In this document: positions 8,554 through 16,449 of the stretch, piece by piece
Numbering within the stretch: position 1 is the first letter of the stretch
Layout: each line of letters starts with the position of its first letter
Source of the DNA: Phycisphaerae bacterium
Lineage (GTDB): Bacteria; Planctomycetota; Phycisphaerae; UBA1845; Fen-1342
DNA: 64,000 nucleotides
Direction of reading: 5' to 3'
Assembly: GCA_030428945.1 (NCBI GenBank)
Contig: JAUIEC010000008.1
Location: 224,705 to 288,704 of the forward strand
The notes under the pieces: model-generated
Database searches by the model: none
Seen by the model: only the letters and a program-made list of their open reading frames with translations
What the model was told of the DNA's origin: nothing
Made by a program: the position numbers and the translations under genes

Positions 8554-9246
8554 ATGCGCTGGCTTCTTGCTGTATTGCTGCTCCCCGCCACGCTGGCCAT
8601 CGGCCAGGTGGTCGACGGTCCCGTCGGGACCGGCCCGGAGCCGACCCCGCTGCCGACCGCGTGGGAACTCGAATTCCGCTACCGCAACCTGCAGCGGATC
8701 GACATCCTGACCGGCAACCAGCGGCAGTCCTACTGGTACATGATCTACACGGTCTCCAATCCCAGCCCGAACACCCTGCGGTTCTACCCGCGGCTCGAAC
8801 TGGTCACCGAGCGACTCGATGTCGTGCCGTCGGATGTCGGCATTCCGCCGGCCGTCTACCAGGCCATCCGTGAGCAGCACCGCCTGACGCACCCGTACTT
8901 CGTGCATCCGACCAAGGCCGCCGGTGCGATTCGAACCGGACGGGACAACGCGATCGACTCGGTCGCCGTCTGGCATGAATCCGCGCTGCGGACCTCGTCG
9001 TTCACGATCTACGTCGGCGGTCTGAGTGGCGAGGCCCGTCTCGTGCGGAACCCGGCCTACGACCCCGACGCCCCCGAAAAGGTCAGCCTGCCCGGCCCCT
9101 TCGGCACGCCCCGCGAGGTGACCGTCAACCCGCGGGCCTTCACGCTGCGGAAGACCCTGGCGCTCAGCTATCGCCTGGCCGGATCGGGCAATGCCCGCCC
9201 CTGGACCGACCCCGAGCCGGTCCGGGTCGACTGGATCATGCGGTAG
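8554..9246 (+). CDS. Small exported protein, last gene of the cluster
   Basis: This 230-residue protein has a clear signal peptide ([18 protein letters not shown], cleavage around residue 18-20). The mature part has a beta-rich composition with several aromatic strands ([20 protein letters not shown]). No cysteine pairs, catalytic motif or family are recognised. It follows the HEAT protein by 8 bases and is almost certainly co-transcribed with it, so it may act at the cell envelope with that protein. No terminator is visible immediately behind it; the rpmA promoter follows. Confidence 0.7.
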   Translation: MRWLLAVLLLPATLAIGQVVDGPVGTGPEPTPLPTAWELEFRYRNLQRIDILTGNQRQSYWYMIYTVSNPSPNTLRFYPRLELVTERLDVVPSDVGIPPAVYQAIREQHRLTHPYFVHPTKAAGAIRTGRDNAIDSVAVWHESALRTSSFTIYVGGLSGEARLVRNPAYDPDAPEKVSLPGPFGTPREVTVNPRAFTLRKTLALSYRLAGSGNARPWTDPEPVRVDWIMR

Positions 9247-9253
9247 CAGCCCC

Positions 9254-9283
9254 TTGCCGGACCGGCCCCCTCGGGTCTATACT
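9254..9283 (+). promoter_or_regulatory. Promoter of rpmA
   Basis: TTGCCG (9254-9259), an 18-base spacer and TATACT (9278-9283) end 51 bases before the rpmA ATG. This is a good match to the sigma70 consensus and is correctly placed for a ribosomal protein gene. Confidence 0.65.
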
Positions 9284-9334
9284 GCCCGGCTCGGACAATC
9301 GACTGGACCCCGGAAGGCAGCGAAGGACCTCGTC

Positions 9335-9586
9335 ATGGCACATAAGAAGGGACAGGGCTCGACCCGCAACGGTCGCGACAGCAATCCGCAGTTCCGCGGC
9401 ATCAAGCTCGGCGGCGGACAGACCGCCAAGGTCGGCTCGATCATCGTTCGCCAGTGCGGCACCCGCTTCAAGCCCGGCCACAACGTCGGCCGCGGCCGCG
9501 ACGACACGCTTTTCGCCCTGGTCCCGGGCCAGGTGCAGTTCCGCGGCCGGATGGTCAGCGTGGTCGAGGGCGACAACGGCAACTGA
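9335..9586 (+). CDS. rpmA: Large ribosomal subunit protein bL27
   Basis: This 83-residue protein has the typical bL27 length. It carries the family signature throughout: [16 protein letters not shown] at the start, then [15 protein letters not shown] and [12 protein letters not shown]. bL27 sits in the 50S subunit with its N-terminal tail near the peptidyl-transferase centre; no N-terminal cleavage extension is present. The ATG is internal to a longer open frame and was chosen by homology. rplU, its usual upstream partner, is absent, so rpmA stands alone with its own promoter and terminator. Confidence 0.97.
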   Translation: MAHKKGQGSTRNGRDSNPQFRGIKLGGGQTAKVGSIIVRQCGTRFKPGHNVGRGRDDTLFALVPGQVQFRGRMVSVVEGDNGN

Positions 9587-9619
9587 CCGGTCCGTTACAG
9601 CGGGCATTGAGAACCATCA

Positions 9620-9656
9620 GGCGGCATTCGGGACTCCCGGGTGCCGCCTTTGCTTT
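9620..9656 (+). terminator. Intrinsic terminator of rpmA
   Basis: A 13-bp stem (9620-9632 with 9636-9648, two G-T pairs) with a 3-base loop is followed by TTTGCTTTG, 33 bases after the rpmA stop. Confidence 0.8.
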
Positions 9657-9773
9657 GCGCGCAGCGTGTGTTTTCGGACCCTGGCGGAGATTTTCGGAAA
9701 AGGAGCGATTCGCCGGTCCGCCGGCCGGTCCCGGGCGTGGAAACGGTGGGAAACGACACAAAGGAGACCCACC

Positions 9774-11030
9774 ATGCACCGGACCGTCAAGAACAGCCTT
9801 CGCAAAGCACTGACCCTGGCCGCCACGCTGGCGGCGACCACGGGGGCCGCCTGGGCCCAGCCGCAGATGGTCGCGACCCTGGACGGGGCGGATCTGCCGA
9901 GTTTCAGCCAGGTGAACTTCGACGAGGTCAACCTGGGTGAGACGCGGCAGCTCGTGATCGTGCTGCGGAACCAGGGCAGCCAGGACCTGGAGTTTCTCGA
10001 GACGCCTGCGGTGCAGTTGTCGGGTGCCTTCGCCGAGCAGTTCGTGGTCATTCAGCCCGCCCTCGAGGTCGGCAGCAAGCTGTCGCCGAACGCCTCGACC
10101 GCCTTCGCGGTCCGCTTCGAGCCGACGGTGGAGTTCGCCAACCTGAACGCCAACGTCTTCATCTTCACGAACGAGCAGGCCGCGCCGTTCCGGCTGAGTG
10201 TCCGGGGCAGCGGCACCGCGCCGGAACTCGAAGTGCTGCAGGACAATGACCTGCTGGCGGCCGAGGATCAGGTTGACTTCGGCGAGGTCACGGTCGGCGA
10301 GACCGCGACGCTGACGCTGGACATCAAGAACGCCGGCAGCGGTCCGCTGGCGCTGTCACAGCAGCCGGAGATTGCCGGCGGCCTGGGCGAACTGGTCATG
10401 TCGATCGAGGGCAGCGTCGACACGCAGATCGAGGCCGGCGAGTCCAGCCCGCTGACCGTCAAGTTCACGCCCAGCGACGCCCGTCCGTATGCGACGAACC
10501 TGTTCATTCACACGCAGTCGGCCGACGGCAACCAGATCTTCCGCCTGAACCTGACCGGCACCGGCGTCGAGGCCGAGATCGAGGACCCGGGCGACGACGA
10601 GAACGACGAACAGGACGACAACCAGAACCAGGACGACGATCAGAACGAAGACGACGATCAGGACCAGGAAGACGACGACAACAACGACGACGACAACAAC
10701 AACGAAGATCCGGACGACGTCGAGGACGACGTGATCGCCGACCCGAACCTGCCGACCGGCAACGACGACATCGACGAGAACGACGAGCAGGTCGACCCGA
10801 ACGACGCCTACGTCGCCGATCCGAACGACGGTTACCAGGGCGACCTCGACGACGACCAGCAGGATGACGATCAGCAGGTCGAGACCGACCACGAGGCCGA
10901 CCAGGTCGACATCGAGATCGACCCGGACCTGGTCACCCCGCTGACCTGCGGCTTCGGGGCCGGCTTCGCCTCGCTGGCCAGCATGGCCTCCCTCGGCGGC
11001 CTCTCGCGTCGCAAGCGTCGCATCAACTGA
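9774..11030 (+). CDS. Exported choice-of-anchor-D-like protein with acidic linker and C-terminal sorting-like tail
   Basis: This 418-residue protein has an ATG behind AAGGAGACC. The signal peptide covers about 1-28 (AWAQ). Two immunoglobulin-like domains of the ASPM/SPD-2/Hydin type follow (about 40-135 and 145-250; VNFDEVNLGETRQL and VDFGEVTVGETATL are the repeated opening strands). A very acidic Asp/Asn/Gln linker of about 140 residues (255-395) comes next. The end is TCGFGAGFASLASMASLGG followed by SRRKRRIN, a Cys/Gly motif, short hydrophobic stretch and basic cluster, resembling bacterial C-terminal sorting signals such as MYXO-CTERM. It probably lies on the cell surface. Confidence 0.75.
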   Translation: MHRTVKNSLRKALTLAATLAATTGAAWAQPQMVATLDGADLPSFSQVNFDEVNLGETRQLVIVLRNQGSQDLEFLETPAVQLSGAFAEQFVVIQPALEVGSKLSPNASTAFAVRFEPTVEFANLNANVFIFTNEQAAPFRLSVRGSGTAPELEVLQDNDLLAAEDQVDFGEVTVGETATLTLDIKNAGSGPLALSQQPEIAGGLGELVMSIEGSVDTQIEAGESSPLTVKFTPSDARPYATNLFIHTQSADGNQIFRLNLTGTGVEAEIEDPGDDENDEQDDNQNQDDDQNEDDDQDQEDDDNNDDDNNNEDPDDVEDDVIADPNLPTGNDDIDENDEQVDPNDAYVADPNDGYQGDLDDDQQDDDQQVETDHEADQVDIEIDPDLVTPLTCGFGAGFASLASMASLGGLSRRKRRIN

Positions 11031-11061
11031 CCCCCACTCTCACACGGCGGGAGCGTCGACA

Positions 11062-11102
11062 GGCCGCGATCGGGCACCCCCCGGTCGCGGCCGCTCTTTA
11101 TT
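11062..11102 (+). terminator. Intrinsic terminator
   Basis: A 13-bp stem with one mismatch (11062-11074 with 11080-11092) is followed by CTCTTTATT. It lies 32 bases after the stop of the acidic-linker protein gene. Confidence 0.75.
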
Positions 11103-11104
11103 CG

Positions 11105-11172
11105 GGAGGAAGGGAGCGAGGGAGCAAGGGAGCGAGGGAGCAAGGGAGGAAGGGAGCGAGGGAGCTAGGGGA
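11105..11172 (+). repeat. Octamer array (GAGGGAGC type)
   Basis: About eight degenerate 8-bp units (AGGGAGCG / AGGGAGCA) lie on the sense strand of the upstream plus-strand gene, behind its terminator. Confidence 0.9.
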
Positions 11173-11201
11173 GACGCTGGCCTGGGGCGGTAGGGTGCGT
11201 C

Positions 11202-11268
11202 ATCGACGCGGGAGTCCGCGATTCCTTCCGGGGTGGAGGCGCCGGGCGTCGATGCCGCACCGCGTGGC
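11202..11268. repeat. Dispersed 67-bp repeat, copy 1
   Basis: It matches 14166-14232 at 58 of 67 positions by direct comparison. Both copies end in CCGCACCGCGTGGC and both are followed by a related palindromic element. Confidence 0.8.
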
Positions 11269-11309
11269 TCTTCTGTGTCGCGGTCTTCTTGTACGTCTCG
11301 GTCAAACGA

Positions 11310-11350
11310 AGTCCCCGACCCTTCCGCTCGCTGCGCTCAGTCAAGGACCC
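11310..11350. repeat. Palindromic element of the AGTCCCC..AAGG family
   Basis: AGTCCCCGACCCTT, an inner CGCTCGCTGCG hairpin and TCAAGGACC. It is a decayed relative of the elements at 14244, 50266 and 50928. Confidence 0.6.
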
Positions 11351-11425
11351 TACGCTGCGCGGGTGGAAAGGTGGAGGAGTGAAAGGGTGAAGGAGGAGAA
11401 CACGCTCCCGGCAGGCGGCCGTTTT

Positions 11426-11450
11426 CACTGAGCTCAAGAACAGTGGCACC
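11426..11450. repeat. CACTG..CAGTGGCAC palindromic element
   Basis: CACTGAGCTCAAGAACAGTG followed by GCACC. It belongs to a dispersed family with other members at 22311, 35346, 50323 and 60948. Confidence 0.55.
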
Positions 11451-11462
11451 AGGGCATCTTCT

Positions 11463-11518
11463 CTGGCTCCCTGGCTCCCTGGCTCCCTTGCTCCCTTGCT
11501 CCCTCGCTCCCTTGCTCA
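11463..11518 (-). repeat. Octamer array at a stop codon
   Basis: Units of GCAAGGGA / GCGAGGGA / GCCAGGGA, read on the minus strand, begin directly at the TGA of the minus-strand gene ending at 11516. About six and a half units. Confidence 0.92.
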
Positions 11519-12340
11519 GAGCTGGAACAGGCTGACCTGCACGGTCGGGCCGCCGTCGATGCTGACTTCGACCAGGCCGCTGGCCGGTGACTGTTCGTCG
11601 AAGGTGACGGTCAGGGGACGCGTGTCGCTGCCGGAGACCGACAGCGTTCCGGCGAACGGGATGAAGCTCTCATACGTGCGGGGCGACAGCACCAACTGGC
11701 TGGTGGTCAGCATCCACGACTGCGACGCGTTGCGGACCGTGCCGTCGAAGTCGCGGACCTCGGTCTCGAACGCCGCCCGGTCGTAGTGCACCGAACCCAG
11801 CCCGGCCGTGCTGATCCGGTCGGTCATCAGGTCCCAGTCGCCGGTCAGCGTGACGCTCTCGTCCCCAAGCTGGTACGTGACCTCCAGACCGCCGTCCAGC
11901 GTGCTGTCGTCCGCCCGCAGCTCGTCGAACGTGACCGTCACCAGGTTGTCGTCCGCGTTGAACGCGCCGCTGGCCGATCCGGTCAGCATGTAGTCGGTGG
12001 AGAACGGGGCGCAGCCCTCGTCGCCGAAATCCAGCGTCATCTGCAGCGTTCGCCCGCTCGTCTTGCCGACATCCACCGAAACCTGCGGACAGGTGCCGAG
12101 CCCCGGCATGTCCATCGCCCGCGACGCCTCGTCCGTCGCGACCGGCAGATCCGTGCTGCTTTCGATCGTGCTGCCGGCCACCGTCAGGGCCTGGATCGCC
12201 TCCAGGGCGGCCTCCACGGCCGTGTGCTCGCGGCTGGTCAGTCCGGTGCCCGAATCCATTGCCGCCTCCGGGGTCGTCACGCAGGCGGTCCCGGAGAAAG
12301 CGGACGCGGTAAGCAGAAGCAGGGCGTCTCGGCGGTGCAT
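11516..12340 (-). CDS. Putative lipoprotein, beta-rich
   Basis: This 274-residue protein starts at the ATG at 12340 (MHRRDALLLL), with GGGAG 8 bases upstream. The open frame extends a further eight codons to 12364 but that start lacks a site. The signal peptide ends in a lipobox (SGTAC), so the mature protein is predicted to be lipid-anchored. The remainder is rich in Thr, Ser, Asp and Val strands (LVTVTFDEL, LEVTYQLGDESVTLTG). No family is recognised. It is divergent from the lipoprotein gene at 12417 and its stop is part of an octamer array. Confidence 0.7.
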   Translation of the reverse strand: MHRRDALLLLTASAFSGTACVTTPEAAMDSGTGLTSREHTAVEAALEAIQALTVAGSTIESSTDLPVATDEASRAMDMPGLGTCPQVSVDVGKTSGRTLQMTLDFGDEGCAPFSTDYMLTGSASGAFNADDNLVTVTFDELRADDSTLDGGLEVTYQLGDESVTLTGDWDLMTDRISTAGLGSVHYDRAAFETEVRDFDGTVRNASQSWMLTTSQLVLSPRTYESFIPFAGTLSVSGSDTRPLTVTFDEQSPASGLVEVSIDGGPTVQVSLFQL

Positions 12341-12416
12341 CGAACGACTCCCGATCTGGACCATGGTTTATCGGGCCGCGCTTGCGTCGGATTGAACCGG
12401 GCCCGAAGATTCCGTA

Positions 12417-13001
12417 ATGAAGCATGCGATATCTTTTGCCGCACTGGCTGCATCAGCCTGTCTTCTCATCGGCTGTAACAGCCGCCTCAGTTACCGCCAG
12501 ATCGAACTCGGCGACCGGCCACAGCAGTACAAGACGCTCCTGCCGGCCGCTTCGACGCGCAATACGGACCTCGGACAGGCCCACATCCAGGTGGCCGGAC
12601 TCGACGGGCACAGCGTCGCGGTCGTGACGATTCTGACCGAGACCCGCCTGGTGGCCGGCAAGCTGCTGATCGAGGAGCACCCGTCGCCGGGCGTTACGCT
12701 GCGGGCCGAGGTTGCGCTGGACCGGCAACTCTACAGCGTCGAGCAGACCGGTCCGCTCGACACGCTGCGACTGCTGGCCGGAGACCTGGCCGAACCCGTC
12801 GCGGACCCGGACGCCCGCCGGGCGCACGACTTCGCACTCGGTGCGGTGCTGCGAATGATCGACACCTGGCCGGGCACCGACCAGATCACGCTGCCCACGG
12901 CCGATGTCCCGGGCCTGCTGGCCGCCATCCCGGAAGGCGGGACGCTGGCGGTCGATGTCACGCCCCGAACGCTGGTGTTCATGTATGCCGTAAGCAAGTA
13001 A
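12417..13001 (+). CDS. Putative lipoprotein
   Basis: This 194-residue protein has a lipoprotein signal peptide (MKHAISFAALAASACLLIGC, lipobox LIGC with Cys at 20). The mature part has no recognised motif; it contains strands such as HSVAVVTILTETR and an acidic middle. The last codons, reading V-S-K-stop, lie inside the 8-bp array that begins at about 12989, so the natural C-terminus appears to be written by repeat sequence. Divergent from the lipoprotein gene at 11516. Function unknown. Confidence 0.7.
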   Translation: MKHAISFAALAASACLLIGCNSRLSYRQIELGDRPQQYKTLLPAASTRNTDLGQAHIQVAGLDGHSVAVVTILTETRLVAGKLLIEEHPSPGVTLRAEVALDRQLYSVEQTGPLDTLRLLAGDLAEPVADPDARRAHDFALGAVLRMIDTWPGTDQITLPTADVPGLLAAIPEGGTLAVDVTPRTLVFMYAVSK

Positions 13002-13018
13002 GCAGGCAGGCAAGTGCG
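12989..13018 (+). repeat. Octamer array overlapping a gene end (TAAGCAAG type)
   Basis: Units TAAGCAAG, TAAGCAGG, CAGGCAAG. The first unit encodes the final V-S-K of the gene and the second supplies its TAA. Confidence 0.85.
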
Positions 13019-13044
13019 CACGGCGAGGGCGCGGTCCGCCGGAC

Positions 13045-13078
13045 CCTTTCACGCCTTCACGTTCTCACCCGTTCACGC
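13045..13078 (-). repeat. Octamer array (GTGAAGGC type) at a stop codon
   Basis: Read on the minus strand, TGA of the methyltransferase gene is followed by degenerate units ACGGGTGA, GAACGTGA, AGGCGTGA. It faces the plus-strand array at 12989. Confidence 0.75.
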
Positions 13079-14047
13079 CGCGCCGCGGCGCTCGAGCACG
13101 TACTGCATCTCGACCGGTTCGTCGCTGTCGGGGCCGAATGCCAGGTCGGGGGTGGCCAGGGGTGCCAGCAGGGGTTCCAGCAGATCCAGCCAGTCGGCCT
13201 TGATCGCGCTGCGGTTGGCGGGGGTCAGCCCGTTGGCCATTCGCACCAGCAGCGGCGCGATCGGGCGCAGGCCGATGTCCCAGATGCGAGCATGGGCACC
13301 GGTGGCCAGCGGGGCCCGGTCGACGATTGCCAGGTCGGCCGCGGCGAAGCGCTCTTCCCAGCCGTCCGCGGTTGCCACGGTGGGCCAGCAGGCTCGCCGC
13401 CCGCGTCCGATCACGTCGAGGGCGGCCGGTCCGAGTTGCGGAGCGGTCGAGGTCAGCGTGTGGTTGTCGAGCGTCGCCAGCTTGACCTGCAGCACGATTC
13501 GCCCGTCCGGGCGCAGCACGCGATGCAGTTCGCGGAGCGCGGCGTCGATGTTGGTCAGCCAGTAGATCGCGTTGCAGTAGATCGTCGCGAAGGCCTGGTC
13601 GTCGAACGGCAGGGGCTGGTTGCTGTCGTGCTGAACGAGGCTGCGGTACAGGCCGAGCGTCGAGGCCTTGGCCAGCAGATTCGGCTTGAGGTCGCAGCCG
13701 ACGTCCACCTGTCCCAGGGGCGGGCGAGTGACCTGCGGGTCGTAGTGCGCGTCGGGGACGTCGAACATGTCGGCGTGCTGGCGGCTGACCTGGTCGAGGT
13801 TGCCGACGGCGTGGAACACGTCGAACTCCGGAGATAGGGTTCCGCCGGCATGCAGAAAAGTGAACAGCCCGTCGCCACAGCACAGATCGATCGACGGCGA
13901 GGTCAGTTCGACCCGACCGAGCAGCATGCTGCGGATCGTCATCCAGAACGCGTTCTCCGGCCGCAGCCAGTAGGCGGCCAGGAAACGTCGCAGGAGGGTT
14001 TCGCTGTGCAGGGCGGGAGCGGGGGGCGGCGCGCTGACGGTGCTCAT
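13073..14047 (-). CDS. SAM-dependent methyltransferase
   Basis: This 324-residue protein is a class I (type 11) methyltransferase. Motif I is visible as SIDLCCGDGLFTFLH (about residues 53-67), followed by a central FDDQAFATIYCNAIYWL and the post-motif helix ALRELHRVLRPDGRIVLQVKL, which is typical of small-molecule methyltransferases. Substrate cannot be predicted. No signal peptide or membrane segment. It is a single minus-strand gene between repeat-rich regions. The annotated ATG gives a normal N-terminus (MSTVSAPPPAPAL). Confidence 0.85.
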   Translation of the reverse strand: MSTVSAPPPAPALHSETLLRRFLAAYWLRPENAFWMTIRSMLLGRVELTSPSIDLCCGDGLFTFLHAGGTLSPEFDVFHAVGNLDQVSRQHADMFDVPDAHYDPQVTRPPLGQVDVGCDLKPNLLAKASTLGLYRSLVQHDSNQPLPFDDQAFATIYCNAIYWLTNIDAALRELHRVLRPDGRIVLQVKLATLDNHTLTSTAPQLGPAALDVIGRGRRACWPTVATADGWEERFAAADLAIVDRAPLATGAHARIWDIGLRPIAPLLVRMANGLTPANRSAIKADWLDLLEPLLAPLATPDLAFGPDSDEPVEMQYVLERRGAA

Positions 14048-14165
14048 GGCAAAGTCCTTGCAGGGCGGCAGGCTCGCGCAGCGGTTGCGCGAGAGAAACC
14101 ACTTGCGCTATCGGACGAAGGCGGTGCGGAACTTGAGGCGTGGTGGCAGTGATCGTCGGAGCGAT

Positions 14166-14232
14166 ATCGACGCGGCGTGTCGCGATTACTTCCGAGGTGG
14201 ATGCGCCGGGCGTCGATACCGCACCGCGTGGC
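14166..14232. repeat. Dispersed 67-bp repeat, copy 2
   Basis: 58 of 67 positions are identical to 11202-11268. Most differences are clustered at positions 11-15 of the element. Confidence 0.8.
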
Positions 14233-14243
14233 GAAACGTCACG

Positions 14244-14293
14244 CAGTCCCCCACCCTTCCGCTCGCTGCGCTCGCTCAAGGGCGGGGCACCCG
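14244..14293. repeat. Palindromic element of the CAGTCCCCCACCCTT family
   Basis: CAGTCCCCCACCCTT, an inner CGCTCGCTGCG hairpin and AAGGGCGGGGCACCC. The outer arms match the hairpins at 50266 and 50928. Confidence 0.7.
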
Positions 14294-14303
14294 GAGCGCC
14301 GCG

Positions 14304-14362
14304 CCTTGCTTGCTCCCTCGCTCCCTCGCTCCCTTGCTCCCTCGCTCCCTCGCTCCCTCTTC
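14304..14362 (-). repeat. Octamer array (GAGGGAGC type) after a stop codon
   Basis: About seven 8-bp units on the minus strand, starting roughly 10 bases after the TAG of the TlpA-like gene. Confidence 0.9.
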
Positions 14363-14372
14363 CTTCCCCGTT

Positions 14373-15146
14373 CTATTCCGGGAGCGCCTTGAGGATGACG
14401 CCGGCCAGGCGGGCTTCGCGGGTTTGCGGGTAGTCGTTGACGAGCTTGTCGGCGTACTTGCGGGCCAGCCGGGTGTTGCCGTTCTGCCGCATGCCTTCGG
14501 CGATCGCCAGCCAGCGCTTCGCGCGGGCCTCGTCGGCTTCCGTCAGCGGGGCGGGATCGGCGACGGGCTCGACCGTCGGCTCGGCCGCGGGCGGTGCGAC
14601 GGGACTGACGACTTCCCCGGTGTCGGCCGGGCTGGGGGCCGCGACGTAGGTCTGTTTCAGACCGGTGCGGATGGCCTTGCGAAGAGACGCGCCGTGCGGG
14701 TTGCTGGCGATCAGCTTGCCGTCCCGGCCGACGACGAAGACGGTCGGGATCTGCCGGACGCTGTACTGGTTGGCGAGCTTGCCGCCTTTGTCGAAGATGT
14801 GCTTCCAGGTCATCTTGTTGTCCTGGACGTACTTCTTCAGCGGGGCTTCGACGCGGTCGAGCGAGATGCTGACGATCTCGAGTCCCTTGCCGCCGAACTT
14901 CTCCTGCAACTCGCGCAACTCCGGCACGGCCGCCCGGCAGGGCGGGCACCAGGTCGCCCAGAAGTCGACCAGGACAACTTTGCCGCGCAGCCCGGCCAGG
15001 TCGATCGCCTCGCCGGTCATGACGTCCTTGCCGGAGAAGGTCGGGAAGGTTTCGCCGACCTTGCCGGGGGCGGCCCCGCTGGCGCTCGGGTTGGTCAGAA
15101 CAAAGACCGACAGCGCGGTCAGCAGCAGGTAGGGCATCATTCGCAT
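14373..15146 (-). CDS. TlpA/ResA-family thiol-disulfide oxidoreductase
   Basis: The protein has 257 residues. Signal peptide or anchor at about 1-26, then a thioredoxin fold with the active-site motif WCPPC (Cys67 and Cys70) in VLVDFWATWCPPCRA, and the cis-proline region RQIPTVFVV. It is predicted to reduce or exchange disulfides outside the cytoplasm, for example in cytochrome c maturation. A Pro/Ala/Val-rich linker leads to a C-terminal extension of about 60 residues (LTEADEARAKRWL...) with helix-turn-helix periodicity like a TPR fragment, not part of the standard TlpA domain. The start could be residue 1 or Met4. Confidence 0.9.
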   Translation of the reverse strand: MRMMPYLLLTALSVFVLTNPSASGAAPGKVGETFPTFSGKDVMTGEAIDLAGLRGKVVLVDFWATWCPPCRAAVPELRELQEKFGGKGLEIVSISLDRVEAPLKKYVQDNKMTWKHIFDKGGKLANQYSVRQIPTVFVVGRDGKLIASNPHGASLRKAIRTGLKQTYVAAPSPADTGEVVSPVAPPAAEPTVEPVADPAPLTEADEARAKRWLAIAEGMRQNGNTRLARKYADKLVNDYPQTREARLAGVILKALPE

Positions 15147-15270
15147 GGCAGTATCTCCCGCGCGCCCGTTCCGGTCGGGCGATCCATCAAACCACAGCAG
15201 CGTATCATCGTGCCAGCGTCCAACGGACCGACTCGACTGCTTACAGGGCCAAACCGGCCGGGACCGACCG

Positions 15271-16374
15271 CTATTCCCGCGTGGCGGTGTCGCCGGTCGT
15301 TTTCCGCAGCCAGCGACGCAGGACGTCGGCGGCCGGCTTGCCTTTCGGAGTATAGCCGTAGTCGTCGGCGCCGCCCGCGGAAGTCGTCCATTCCCACCAG
15401 ATCACGCCCTCGAGTTGCGGCGTGCCGTCCCAGACCTGCAGGAACGCCTCGTAGAGGCGGCGTTGTTCCTCGTGTCCGGCCGGGCTGGCGGTCGTGTTCT
15501 GATAGTAGTTCCACGGTGCCTTGGCGGCGCCTTCCTGGCTGCACCAGCCGACCTCGGTCAGCATCAGCGGCTTCCTGATCTTTCGCTGCCAGGCGAGGAT
15601 CTCTTCGCGGATCGGTTTCCACTTGCGGGCGATCTCGTCGATCGACGGGTTGGCCCGGTCGGCGAGTGTGTAGTAGCTGGTCATGCCAACCAGGTCGAGC
15701 TTGTCCCAGAACTTGATCGGACGGTAGTGATCCCAGTTGGCCGAGTAGCCCAGTTTGCCGGGGTATCGGTCGCGGACCAGTTCGATCACACGCAGCCACT
15801 GCTGGGTGTATTTCTCGGTGCTGACCAGTTCCGAGCCGACCAGGAAGACCTCGGTCCGGGTTTCGCGGGCGATGTCGGCATAGTGCCCGATGAATTCGCG
15901 ATACTGGTGCCACCACTCGTTCCAGTCGGGCGGGTCGATCACGCCGCGCCATTCGCTGCCGCGCGGATGGCTCAGCAGCACGATCGGCATCAGCACGACC
16001 CGCAGGCCGCGGTCATGGGCCCGCTTGATCAGGCTTCGCAGGCTCTCGGGGGAGGGGCTGTTGCGGACGTCGAGGAACAACCCCTGGGCCCGTGCGTGCT
16101 CCATGTAGCCGGCCGGGCTCAGCAGGACGGTGTTGGCGCCGAGGTCCGCGATCTCGTCGATCAGCGGTCCGTAGGTTTCGGTTGGTTTGTAGCCGCTGGC
16201 AAGCTGGATCGCGACGCCGCGGAACGCGGTGCCGGCTTCCCGCGATTCGGCGGACCGGACCTTGACGGTCGGCGTCTCCCCGGCCGGTCCGGCGCCGGCC
16301 AGAAGCAGCAGCACGGTGCCCAGCAGCAGGCTGGCGGGGGCGCGTTTCGGGATGGCTGGATGCTTGTCGCTCAT
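15271..16374 (-). CDS. Exported glycoside hydrolase-like TIM-barrel protein
   Basis: This 367-residue protein starts at the ATG at 16374; the longer open frame upstream is an artefact running through the next gene. Signal peptide about 1-31. The rest looks like a (beta/alpha)8 barrel of the GH113-like group: FRGVAIQLASGY opens the barrel, and two acidic positions expected for a retaining enzyme are visible, Glu182 in FLVGSELVST and Glu274 in LMLTEVGWCS. An aromatic cluster (EGVIWWEWTT) lies near the end. It probably hydrolyses a beta-linked glycan; the substrate is not predictable here. Confidence 0.75.
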   Translation of the reverse strand: MSDKHPAIPKRAPASLLLGTVLLLLAGAGPAGETPTVKVRSAESREAGTAFRGVAIQLASGYKPTETYGPLIDEIADLGANTVLLSPAGYMEHARAQGLFLDVRNSPSPESLRSLIKRAHDRGLRVVLMPIVLLSHPRGSEWRGVIDPPDWNEWWHQYREFIGHYADIARETRTEVFLVGSELVSTEKYTQQWLRVIELVRDRYPGKLGYSANWDHYRPIKFWDKLDLVGMTSYYTLADRANPSIDEIARKWKPIREEILAWQRKIRKPLMLTEVGWCSQEGAAKAPWNYYQNTTASPAGHEEQRRLYEAFLQVWDGTPQLEGVIWWEWTTSAGGADDYGYTPKGKPAADVLRRWLRKTTGDTATRE

Positions 16375-16449
16375 GCTCGTGCTCGCTAGTGTAACGGCGT
16401 GCGCGTTCGGAGTCGCACACCCGTTCTGCCTGGTGCAAAGGAGTGGAGT

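Larger units (their letters stand above)
11031..11515. other. Repeat-filled convergent intergenic region
   Basis: This 485-base stretch has no convincing gene. It holds, in order, a terminator, an 8-bp array, a 67-bp dispersed repeat (second copy at 14166), a palindromic element, a CACTG-type palindrome and a second 8-bp array pointing the other way toward the minus-strand gene. Short frames here are made of repeat sequence. Confidence 0.75.
14048..14372. other. Repeat-rich intergenic region
   Basis: These 325 bases lie between two minus-strand genes. They hold the second copy of the 67-bp repeat, a palindromic element and a long octamer array. I see no gene. Confidence 0.7.
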
